From Phlebotomus papatasi (taxonomy: Eukaryota > Arthropoda > Insecta > Diptera > Psychodidae), in assembly GCF_024763615.1 (NCBI RefSeq), contig NC_077224.1, forward strand, positions 69,078,712 to 69,142,711: a DNA stretch of 64,000 nucleotides, given 5' to 3'. Made by a program: the position numbers and the translations under genes. This document shows, piece after piece, positions 45,194 to 56,352 of this stretch. Numbering within the stretch: position 1 is the stretch's first letter; the number at the start of each line of letters is the position of its first letter. The notes under the pieces were generated by a model that worked only from the letters and a program-made list of their open reading frames with translations, ran no database searches and was not told the DNA's origin.

Positions 45194-45910
45194 GGTTTTA
45201 ACACCCGTCAAATAATTTCGTCAGATATCTTTAAGATTTCTGCAGAAAATATCTACACTTCTGTCGAAAATCTGCTGATATATCTGTAGATATTCCTACG
45301 AATTTTATTTGGGCTTGGGACAAAATTCGTCAGAATTTTTTGCAGATTTTCTGACGAATCCTGGTGCATACTCTCACGAATTTCTGTAGATATTTTGCCG
45401 ATTTTCTGTAGATTTTTTTCTGCATTCCAGACTTTCCAGACAGCTGTTTCTGAAAAGATGGAATATTTTTCATTGAATTTTGTTTGCAAAATTCAATAGA
45501 GTTATTCTTGGTGATATCACAGTGTTTATATAAAATAAAGAATTCTGCGACGCCGTGTTATAAATAGAGAATAGTGAAGTGATATCTTTAAACACAGTGT
45601 CGACGAAATTTCGTGTATTTTGTATCATTCGATTGGCAATTTTTAAGAAATTAGCATTTTTGCTCGCATTTTTTTAGTTATCTAAAATGTTTAATCGGTA
45701 ATGCTTGTTAAGCAGAGCATACCATTTTCTTTGTAACTTCTACAGTTTATTGATAAATCACCAATATTTTTGTTGGGACAATGGAGACTATGCAGATTTC
45801 CTATGCAGAAATTCTGCCGAGAATCTGCAAATTTTCGGCAGAATTTCTGCCGAATATCTACAGATTTTCTACACAGAAATTCTGCCAAAAATCTACAGAT
45901 TTACTATGAA
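45190..45910. repeat. two patches of diverged ATCTGTAGATTTTCTGCCGAA-type tandem repeats
   Basis: 45190-45475 repeats TTTCTG.AGATATTT and AAATTCGTCAGAA variants. 45780-45910 repeats AGAAATTCTGCCGA.AATCTACAGATT, partly in inverse orientation. The intervening 45480-45780 is ordinary AT-rich sequence. The repeats generate artificial frames on both strands. Confidence 0.6.
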
Positions 45911-46074
45911 TGTACTAGAACATACCGTTACAATTCAAAAAACCTCGGAGTGAAATCTACAGGTAGAGCAATGATTTGACGGGACTCTATCTCTAATATT
46001 TATTAACCGATTTCAATGAACATTTTTTTCTTGGGTGGATTTCTTGTCTTCTGTACTCAAACTATTTAAAATAG

Positions 46075-46215
46075 AAAATGACCAGTAATAAGCCCAGATA
46101 AGCTTATGATAGCTGAGATTCTTTACATATGACCTGGAAATACGTGCAACTTGGGGTGCTTCCAACTAGGAATGCATGAAATTTCGATTGTGAGTCGAAT
46201 TTTGGGGGTAAAGAA
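46075..46215. repeat. second copy of the GATAAGCTTA / GCAACTTGGGGT repeat
   Basis: Matches the 28855 copy in order and orientation (AGATAAGCTTATGATAGCTG, AGATTCTTTACA, GCAACTTGGGGTGCTTCCAAC, GTCGAATTTTGGGGGTAAAG). Its neighbour at 45108-45193 matches 30655-30745 in inverse orientation. Confidence 0.6.
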
Positions 46216-48550
46216 TCGTGTCGAGACAATTTTATCCGTTTCAGCTGCGGAAAACAGTTTACTCGACGCGACTCACAAGAATGTCTTATTGGCTTTTCTA
46301 AAATATATTTTCGAATTTTTCAAACCCTACTTTTGAATGATAAGATTTTGACAATTAAGGACTTTGAATTCGGACAGGATGTAACTTGAGACACCTTTCG
46401 GAATTGTTAATGTCAAGAACGTAAGAGGTCAAATTACATTATTTGAGGTTATAAGATTTGAGGTTATTTGAGGTTAGTCATAAGTTGAAGCATTTCGCAA
46501 AGCAGAGATGACTTAGAACCCCTTTTGTATTAGAACTAAGAATATTTTCCTAAACTTAGATTTTATTTACTTGGCAAATATTCTAAAACATTGATACAAA
46601 ACAGAATTCTTTTAATTGGCTATTTGTTTGAGATCTGAATTTAAATTTGATGGATTTTAAATAGTTTGAAAACAATTTCTTCTCCTCATAATAATGGAAA
46701 AATATTTTTTTCAATTAAATAAATTGAATAAAAAAAGCACAAAGATCAACTCATTCTGTAGAGGTTTTAAAGAAAGAGGTCCAATAGAAAAAAAAAAACG
46801 ATGAGTGTTAGAAAGGGAAAAGAAACCAACATCATTTGCCATTTCCAGTAAATTGAGCTCTTTTTTCCCACAGCATCGTCTTCTTAATGAAGACACAAAC
46901 ATTAATAAATTCATCCGAAGACAGTGTCTTCAAAATGCAATAGAATTAAATTAGCAGAAATAGCAGAAGTGGCAAAACAAAATATGAGCAATCTCTAAAG
47001 TTTCTAATTACATTTTAGCTCTTCTTTCGCATCTTCAGCACTTCATTCCATTCTTTATCTCTCAACAATTGATATCTAAGCCCCAGTATAATCTCTCAAA
47101 AACGTCAACATCACTCATGAACACTCGAAAGTATTTATACAGACTCTATGCTTTTCATTAACTTTCCATTTAAATTTTATTTCTTGAATTTTCATATCCA
47201 TCACAGAGAATTTTTATATTAACCTATCGAACTATACAGCCAATGGATTGATTAAAGAATGTCAAAAATATTGAAATGAGGAAGTAAAAAACCAAAACAC
47301 ATACCTATCAACAGATATTTGTAATTTTCTAAAGACGACTCATGAATAATCTCCCTTAATCGAACACATTTTGATGAGATACAAGAAAGAAAAACCATTT
47401 CAACAACGCAAAAAGCATTTTAAATCAACAAATATGCCACACAAAGCACTAAACTTCTTAGCAGGAACCTCTTACTTAGCTGTTCAGATAGGGAATACAA
47501 GCATTGTAGTGAATTGAATTAGTTAGAGAATATCAAACAATGGGTATTACATTACATCACAATTACCTATTATGATGATGCTAAGAACCCCTAATAATTT
47601 AAAATTCTACATGCTGGACTAACTGATTAAAATACCACCAAGAATTTAACATATGTTTCCATTTGCAAGTAATTCAGCTTTTTCATATCCCAAGAAGAAC
47701 GACATGCACCAAGAAGGAAAACCACAGCGCAAAAATCACAAACCCATAAAAGATGATCAATATTGTTAGACAACAAATATAGAGTATGGGAACTTCATGT
47801 AAATATCTAATAATAATATTCAAATTCTCTAGTGGAACGAGAAATAACGAAAAAAAACATTTTTACCCGGTTGACCTAGAGGCTCAACAAACAACCTGAA
47901 AACTAAAGCCTCAAATTGACTGAGCCTGTTTAGGGTTTAAAGGCATCTACACATTGGGAGCAATTTTTGTCAAAAAGTGCACATCAAAACATTTCCGTTA
48001 AAAATTGCATTTTTAACAGAATTTTGATGTTTCACCTACAGTAGTGCGGACGATTACCTTCAAAAGAGTAATTTTTGACGAAAACTTCTCATAATATGTA
48101 GACGCTCTAAAGTGATTTACTTAGGCAAAAAATTTCGTTTTGTTCTTTCGTTTTCTTTTGTTAAAAAATGATATCAATTAACAATGTTTCATTATAATTT
48201 TCATATTTTTATGTAAATATCTCTACATAACTGAGAAAAGTTTTTATTAAAAAAAAATACTCTTTTGAAAGAATTTGTCTGAAATACTGATAGCGGAAAA
48301 TGTCAAAATACCGCGTCAAAATTACAATTTTTGGAAAAAAAAAAATAAAGAATGTGTAAAGGCATCAAGACTAAAACAACCATAAAAGCATTCTGCTTTG
48401 GATTTTTATCGGAAAGGTTAACTGAGTTTTCTTTCCTAGATGGTGATCAGTGTTAAGACACACGGGAAACATTATAACACTAAATTTTCTAATATTTTAA
48501 CTAAAATTTGTACACGGATATGAGAAATGTGTTAGTTACATGAATTATAG

Positions 48551-48659
48551 CAGAGCCGAATAAACGTCAAAATAAGTTTGTTCAGATAGCGTTTTGACCA
48601 TAGACGTCCAAGTTTTATTTGACGTTTTTTCGGTTTCAAACGATTCTTGCACACCTCTG
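48551..48659. repeat. hAT-like MITE, copy 3 (left TIR internally deleted)
   Basis: An exact 8 bp duplication AATTATAG (48543-48550 and 48660-48667) frames the copy. The right TIR is complete, but the left one jumps from CAGAG straight to CCGAATAAACG, losing about 22 bp. The internal GCGTTTTGACCAT and TTTGACGTTT strings match the other copies. Confidence 0.9.
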
Positions 48660-48713
48660 AATTATAGCCTTAAGACGAAAATCTTTTATACTGCAATTAT
48701 GTACTCTTTAAGC

Positions 48714-48835
48714 CCTACACACACTTACGACTTAAACCGAGAGACAGCTTAACGTAATTAATTAAAATATCAGTTTACATTTCTATCAGTTTCTGACTAA
48801 TCCATGTCTCGAATTAAGTCGGGAAACAGCTTTGT
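48714..48835. repeat. fold-back repeat with CTTAANCCGAGAGAC arms, copy 2
   Basis: It begins ACACACTTACGACTTAAACC and GAGAGACAGCTTAACG and ends with the inverse CTCGAATTAAGTCGGG. The arms are imperfect. Confidence 0.7.
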
Positions 48836-49509
48836 TAGTCCCCAAAGTCAAGATGAAGATATCAATATAGATAGCTTTAATGCCAAAATTTTTTCTGAAT
48901 GTTTTTTTATTTACAAGAAGGTTTTTAAAATTTATTAGAATTAATCACGAAAAACTTAAATTAGGACATGAGGAATAATGATTAAAAGCACAGGATTTTG
49001 GATAATCATTAATTGCGAGGACTAGCAAAGTAAGTGAAAAACTTGCTTTGTTAGCAATACCAATTTGATTGGAACTTAGGAATCAAGAAATAATTATGAA
49101 GATCACAACTGACTTCACTAAATTGGCAAAATTAATGCTGCCTCATGACGAAAATAGTCTCAAGCTGATCCTCGAGAATATTTAGTTTGTAAAATTTGAC
49201 AGTAAATAAGGATTAAATTAAGTTAATGAAATTTATAGACAACACCTTTTAATTTATGAACTTAAGCACTCCGTGTATGACAGTTTAGGATAAATTTTCA
49301 TTACAAATTGCATCAGGCTAAATATTCACGAGGATGACGCGGATCAGCCTGAGTCTATTTGAACCCTAATGTGATTAAGTCAATATCAATCTCTTACGTA
49401 TACAAGGATTGGTTAGTTATTTTAAACCCATTAAAATTAATTTTATTAATTAAGTGAAATAAATCCTGCGTACTGAGATTCTAATACCACAATTGCTATA
49501 CAAAAGATT

Positions 49510-50075
49510 AACGATTACAGTCAAGTGTGCCAATCCGGGCACTTCGCTATCTGGATCCTTTATAACTAATCCACTTAAAATAATATTTTTATTTTTATTT
49601 CCGTAATATAGTCACTACAGTAACATAATATAACTATTTAAATTCGAGAAAAAGCAAAAATAATATTTTTATCCATTAAATAAGTGAGTGTAATCGACTC
49701 ATTTCAATCTTGTGCCAGCTGGGTTCTTCACTAAAAATTTTATAGCAGTGATATTTTTGCTGACAGCTGATTGATTGAAAACATTTATTGTTTTTTCCTT
49801 GTGAAAAAAGTATTTAAAATACAAAGGTTTAATTAAAAGTGAATTAACGAAAAGGCGACCCAGTTAGTGCATGCTGACTTATTTCAGTATTACCATTATT
49901 TTATAAATTTTCTTTAATATTTTTAATATTTTTTTTATATTATGTTTCTGAATGAAATAGTGAATAATTCTATGGATTTAGAAGAAATAAAAAAGAATGT
50001 CATCAGTCCAAAAACAAGTGTTTAAGAAGCACACTTCGGAGAACGATCCAGCTACCCCACCTTACTATACAGAAG
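49510..50075. repeat. TIR-ended dispersed element, copy 1
   Basis: It aligns in inverse orientation with 61839-62375 over about 540 bp, from AGTCAAGTGTGCCAATCCGG to GATCCAGCTACCCCACCTTAC. Shared landmarks include CGACTCATTTCAATCTTGTGCC and AAGGCGACCCAGTTAGTGCA. The two ends are weak inverses of each other (AAGTGNGNNAA). Confidence 0.85.
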
Positions 50076-52179
50076 ATCCGTACCAAACCCGGGACATTAA
50101 CATTAGAGAGCTTACGCTCTCATGCTTAAAACATTCTCACAGTATATTTAAAAATGAAATATGTTCAGCCATAAAAAAAGCACAAAAATACTTAACGTCA
50201 ATATTTTTATCGCAACTCACACCAAAGACTTATGCGAAGCAATTCAATAGTGAACTTTTCAAACACACTGAAATCACTACAGGGTCAACCGGGTTTATTA
50301 AATTGAATATTCACCGCAAAATCATGAGAATGAACCAAAGACAGTAGTTCATGCTCCCCCTCCTAAGAACCCTCTGAAATGCTTCAATAAAGATACTTAT
50401 GGTCATTAGTGAGTGCGTTATTTGGAAAATGCAGAGTTCCTCTTTTGCCATCGAGATTCAACGAAATTATACACGCATACACCAGGGATAAAATTGAATA
50501 AGGTTAATTTATTAAATTGAATTAAGTGAACGTACTATTTGAATCAATTGACACTCTCAAGTTCTCTCTCAGGGTCAAGTGCCTCCAATTTCCTTCACAC
50601 CATATGCAATTGAAAGTTCCCCCCCAAATGATCTTAGGATGAGGCTGAAAGTGAATTAATCTTGCAATTTTCACCCTCGTTGACCAACATGGGAAGAAAT
50701 TATGGTAATTTAAAATATTCAATTGGGTTTTATAGTATAAATCTCTTCGTTCAGCTAAAGTGCGCTCTTTAATCTTCTTCAAGCTTTTTTCCATCGCACT
50801 TTTCACCGTGTGTTCTTAATTTGATTTAAATGACTGGTTAAGTGTCTGCGTGGAAGAAAGTGAAAAGCATGACCCACAAATCTTGCGTACATTGAAATTC
50901 CCACACAATCGACATTCGAAGTTCATTCACAAAAAAAAAAAAGAAACCACTTTATACAATTCTCTCTTTTTTTCCACATCATATATACCATCTTCTTGCC
51001 TTGCTCTTCATCTTGAAATCATTGGGTGTCATATATCTTTTTAGCCTGAACCACCAGCGGTTATTATGAATTTTTATTGTTATGAAAAATTCACCTGTTC
51101 CCAAAACTTACGACACAACTGTGACATTTTACACTGAACTTGACATCTAAAACCATTTTTATAAAACTCACACGATACATCTCTTTTTTACCCTCCTGAT
51201 AGTGTTCCCCTTCATTTTAGCATTTCTTATATTTCTTTAACACAAAAAAACACAAAATATTTCGGATATTTCTCTTTCAGGACAAAAAAAAAACAACCAT
51301 AAATACCGAAACATACAAGAAACCACTTGAAAATACACAAAATTTCTCTCTCGGTCGAGAGATTTACATTAACATAAAATACAATTTCTCTAAAAGTTCA
51401 CTTTTCCTTCAAGAACTTGAGATAAGAAATAAAATACTGAAATAAACATGACTCACATTACAAATTTAATAACAAGATGAAATTTTCTCTAGAATCAACA
51501 ATCACCAATCAATTGAAAATGCTTTTAATTGAAGTGATTCACGGAAAAAGCAGTGTCTTCTCTTCCGTCTCAACGTGCCATTTGATTCAACAATTTACTC
51601 AAAAGAAAACTTGAAACTCTGTAACATTTTCTTCGGGCAACAATTTTCTTTCGACAGTTTTATTTGTTTAATCGATATTTCTTGGCACAAAACACATAGT
51701 TAGAGGAAAATATTATACCATATGCATATGGCTGTGTGCAAAACATCCAAACAATATCCCACCCACTTATTTTAGGACTCCTTTTTGTGTCCAATCACAT
51801 CACATTTTACCCCATTGAAACATTCAAATAAGATCCGAAAGTCCCGAAAAGGTTTTTTTTCTTCGTGTACAGACAAATCACTTTGAATTTGATAAAGATC
51901 ACGAATTTGGAGAAATAACTAAGGGATTAATTTCAACGAAATCGACAAATTTATTGTAGAAGTAAAATATTCCATGGCACAAAACATAAACGATCTGCAT
52001 TCGAGGGGACTGTCATTAGGCCACTATAGTAACTGAAAACATTTTAGAAAAAAAAAGAAAATAGAAATGATAGGAAAATGAAAATGCCCTAGTATAATTA
52101 GTATAAAAAAGAAACAGAAAATTGGTAAAATACTATAAAAAACTTTATTTTACCTAATGATGTGCGGATAACAAATTGA

Positions 52180-52892
52180 GTATTACACAATGTTATTACT
52201 TTGTTCATATTTTGACTAATGAAAAAAAAAAGAACATCTTGCTGATCTATGCCAAACATTCAATAATCTTTGTTTTGTAAACATATTTTTGACATTTCAG
52301 TGAGAGTGAGTGAAATCTAGATCTAGTCATCTCGCTCACTCTCAAAGACAATTTTAAAACGTGCATTATGTCCAACGCACAATAAATTTTGTTTGTAAAG
52401 ATATTTTCAAAATTTCATATGAGAGAGAGCGAGATGACTAGATCTCGGTTTCATTCACTCTCACTGAAATGTCAAAAACATGTTTACAAAACAAAAGTTA
52501 TTGTGCTTTGGACATTATGCCCAGCGCACAGTAACCCTTGTTCTGTAAACATGTTTTTGACATTTCAGTGAGAATGAGTGAGATCTAGATCTACTTATCT
52601 CACTCTCTCTCATAGGTAGTTCCTAAAACATGCTTACAAAACAAAAGTTATTGTGTGTTGGGCATTATGCTAAACACTCAAGCCTTTGTTTTGTAAACAT
52701 ATTTGCGAATCTTTCAAGGAGAGTGAGCGACATGACTAGATTTACATCTCTTTCACTCTTACTGGAACGGCAGTAACATGTATAAAAGTTATTGTGTGGT
52801 GGAAACTACGACCAACACACGATCATTTTTGTTTTGTAAATATGTTTTTGAAATTATCTATAAGAGCGAGCGAGATAACTAACAAACTCATA
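52180..52892. repeat. tandem cluster of palindromic AGATCTAGATCT units, cluster D
   Basis: About four complete units and a fifth broken one follow each other. Unit borders are marked by repeated GTTATTGTG..TTGGGCATTATGC and GCCCAGCGCACA-like strings near 52370, 52520, 52665 and 52800. The last unit is interrupted by the TTAA-flanked element at 52897. Confidence 0.85.
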
Positions 52893-52896
52893 TTAA

Positions 52897-53770
52897 CTCT
52901 TTCCGGACCACAACATATACAGCGAACGAATTTCAGTAAAACTCACTTTATTGTAAGTCTTAGTGGTCAAATATGATACTTTTGTAGAGAAAGAATTTTT
53001 TCCTCCTCTGGGAAATTAGAAAACTCATGGGTACTCTCGTCCCCAAAAGAACAAAAAGGAGACAAACTTTAATTTTCCAAAAGCCAATAATATCAATTTT
53101 GTGAAATATTTTTGCGTGTCAGACTCCTTTACAATGTCGATAACTAAAACAAGGTGAATTATTGACCAATATCTTGTGGGATGTCCAGGAAGTGATCAAG
53201 AAGACACCAAATTCCTGCTTGCCAACAGATTCCTCAAAATACTTCACACAATAACACTTTAAAACACATTTCTTTTAACACGATGTTATTGTAGACACAT
53301 TAATCTTTCTCAAAAGCATAAAAGACATTTCCGGGACAATCAGATTTCACTAAAATCAGGCAGAATAGGAAAAACTTCCTATTTTTTGAAAAAAATTGAA
53401 ATTTTGGAAATTTCGTTACAAAGGTTGCTGTCAAAAAGCAAATGGCAGGCATTGGCGGGAAACGTTACATTTGACGTCTAAATTTTTGGGGACGAGCGTA
53501 CCCAAAAAGTTTGAGCAAGTTGTTTGCAAATTTAAGAAAAAAATATTTTTCGAATTTATGCAATCTGTAATTGTTAGCTATCATACTTATTGGCCCCGAG
53601 AGGTTTTCCCTTATTCTGGTCTAGATATATCAAAAAAAAAAGTCACAATATCTGCAAGGAAGCAGAAAATCGAAAATTCACGATTTTTGACCAAAAATAT
53701 CTTAGCTCAGAAGTCAATTGAAAAATTCTTTTTTCCATGGGTACCCAGAGTCCCAAAGGAGACGAAAGTG
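52897..53770. repeat. piggyBac-like non-autonomous element inserted in a palindromic cluster
   Basis: TTAA at 52893-52896 and 53771-53774 flanks CTCTTTCCGGACC and the imperfect inverse GGAGACGAAAGTG. Inside are subterminal repeats around GGGTACTCTCGTCCCC and GGGGACGAGCGTACCC. The 130-codon frame at 53396 resembles no family I know. It splits a unit of cluster D, which gives the order of insertion. Confidence 0.75.
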
Positions 53771-53794
53771 TTAACAAATAAAAGTTAAAGCCAA

Positions 53795-53925
53795 CATGCC
53801 AGCACTATTGCGTTATAATCATGTTTTTGACATTCCAGTGAGAGTTCAGTTCATCCTGCTCGTTCTCATATGCAGTTGTGAAAACTTATTTACAAACAAA
53901 AGTCATTTATTCGGAGTTTAAAATC
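53795..53925. repeat. decayed palindromic AGATCTAGATCT-family unit
   Basis: CATGTTTTTGACATTCCAGTGAGAG and a GCTCGTTCTCATATG / AAAACTTATTTACAAACAAAAG right half mark one more unit just beyond the inserted TTAA element, which extends cluster D. Confidence 0.6.
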
Positions 53926-56137
53926 CATATTTACAAAATAATAAATAATTCTACGTACCCCATTGCATTTATCTTGTAAAAATTGTGCACAAGCTGATTT
54001 AAAATAAGTTCTACATTCGTTATAAAAAAAAAATCCAACGTAATGCAATGAAAAAAATCTTTCAAGAAAACGAATGAATAGCCCCTTTTAGTTCCTCTAA
54101 GCAACAACCAAATAAACACAAAATGAGGGTGAATTTTCTGCATAAATTCAGCAATATTTGTTTATTTACACAAACAGTTCCAATTTCTGGCACTGAAAGA
54201 GGAAAAAAACGAATTCCTAAGTCATTTAATCCAAACACAAATCATTTTGTATTTAATTTATTGTCTCTACATCAAACAAATGAAATAAATGGCAGGTTGT
54301 TTATTCTATTTCTACGCCATTAAATGCAATCCCATTTTGTACGTTCATTTGACACATAAATTCATATTTTTTTGAACCGCTTAGTACACATTCATGGGCA
54401 CAAAATCTCCGAATAATCCGATTTCTTTTGCATTACAAGCACGTGTTTTTAGATGATTTTTTGGGTCAAATTGTTTTTTTTTCTCTCTGCAGAGAATACT
54501 GAATCAACAATTGCAGCAAAAATGCTGGAGGGATTACAAGAAAAATCTTCGAGTTATTTTTCCATTTCACTGAACTCTGAAATATTTGTTCAGAGTATTG
54601 AAAACCACAACTTGGTCATCCACCCACCACCTCTGCTCTCCCTTTAGAGCCCCATTCCAAAACATCTAGCACATGTTCATTTAACGGCCAATAACAACAT
54701 GAGAAGTACATTCAAAGAAATTTTTCCTCCTTGTACCAAATGCAACAAGAAAAATAAATCAAATACACCAAAACATTGCATTACAGGGAAGTCACACTCA
54801 ATTGATTTCACGATTCTTTTGCAGGATAGAGCAAGATAGGTATATAAGATGGTGTAAATTTTCTCTGGTTTAACATAAAAGTTCAGAAAAGAATGGGGTT
54901 GAACAACAACACATAGTGTGTGAATTAAAATAATTAAGCAAACCCTCCCTATTAGATTTTTCAGCACAAACATCCCAGGTTATATGCGTGGCATAAGAAC
55001 CCAAACAACTATAAATGTTAATAAACGACAGTGAAATGAAGACCTGAGAATTGCTGCATTTATTAAAAAATAATAGAGAATTCAAGCAAAAAAAAAAAAA
55101 TAAACCAAACCCAGAAGGAAGAAAAAACCGTGAGAATATTTGTTATATTGAAGTAGATGTCAGGGGCAACGAGTTTCATTCTCTTTCACAAAACACAACA
55201 CATAACCATGAATGTTTCTTATACCTTTACTATTTCGTGTAACAAAATTAATGCGAAAGGTTGAATGTAACATATCAGAGGGCTCGAACCAGGAAATTCA
55301 TGCCAGCAGGGAGATTACAAATGCACCCCAAACTTATAATCACATTCTCTTGTAATCTCGCCCCTTGGAACTCTAAAATTCCTGATTTTAAGACTAACAC
55401 AGACAAATACTGTTGTCTGCAGACAAGTGCAAGATAGGACACAGGAGAAACTGAGGTATTTTAACCACACTGTTGGGACGAGGAATCAACTCACTTTTCC
55501 CGGTTACTCATGCATATCTCCCCAGTTGGTCTGGAGGAAGGAATGCAATGAGAACAAACACCAAACGATAAGGTAAGGGTTTGAATAGGAACGGTATGGG
55601 AGACTACAATACTACCTCTTTCATATAAGACACTTCCGGAGAGGAACTACATTTTACGAAACGGTTGCATTTGATTCGTTTTTGCATGACGCACCCACTT
55701 CTTCAAGCAATATTTAAAAATATTGCAAAGACGTAAGAAACGGGTGACAAAAAATAAAATGATATTTAGAACAGTTACTGCAGTATTAAATGAAGAATAG
55801 TCTTAATTTTGTCAATGCAAAAGGTAAGTTAGGATATGTAGGATATACTCGTAAAATAGGAATGAATTCAATCTATACTCACACCTGAAAATTATTCCTT
55901 AGCCTTATTTAAAAGGAATGGATGACGAAATGGGTGCAGATACAAAAATTCTTTTATATCAGGAAGCTAAATAAATTCTTTAAACAAGAAGTAAAAATTT
56001 GAATATCAATTTTAAATCTCAGGTTATAGTTGAAAAGTAATACTTTTAACATAAAAAATTCGAATGTAATATCAAATAATACAGTGCAAAATAAAAAGAT
56101 TTTATTGGGCAGGATAAACAATCAAATAAGACGGTAT

Positions 56138-56352
56138 AAGCGATATCATTGGGGTCAATTACACCGCCGCATTAGATTCAGATTAAATTGTCCCAAAATC
56201 GGAGTTTGGGACAATACAGCCTTAATGCAAGGATGTAATCTAAAGGATTTTATTAAGACCATTTACATCGCCGTATTAGATTGAAACGGATTTTTCCAAA
56301 ACCGATTTTGGGACAGTTTAATCTCAATCTAATGCGGCGGTGTAAATAGCCT
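56138..56352. repeat. imperfect palindrome with ACACCGCCGCATTAGATT arms
   Basis: ATTACACCGCCGCATTAGAT and the inverse ATCTAATGCGGCGGTGTAAA bound 215 bp in which the arms and two inner pieces (TGTCCCAAAATCGG, CCGATTTTGGGACA) fold on each other. A middle unit, TTTACATCGCCGTATTAGAT, repeats the arm a third time. Non-coding. Confidence 0.8.

Noticed and set aside
45253..45979. Frames of 65-82 codons with repeated FCRKS / FCRNSAEN residues
   Set aside because: Encoded by the diverged ATCTGCAGATTTTC tandem repeats in both orientations.
50522..50806. 94-codon minus-strand frame starting MKSAMEKSLKKIKERT
   Set aside because: No family recognised, no splice or promoter context, and composition consistent with a chance frame; expression data would be needed to revive it.
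53396..53788. 130-codon plus-strand frame
   Set aside because: It lies inside and runs out of the TTAA-flanked element and does not resemble a piggyBac transposase; read as chance.
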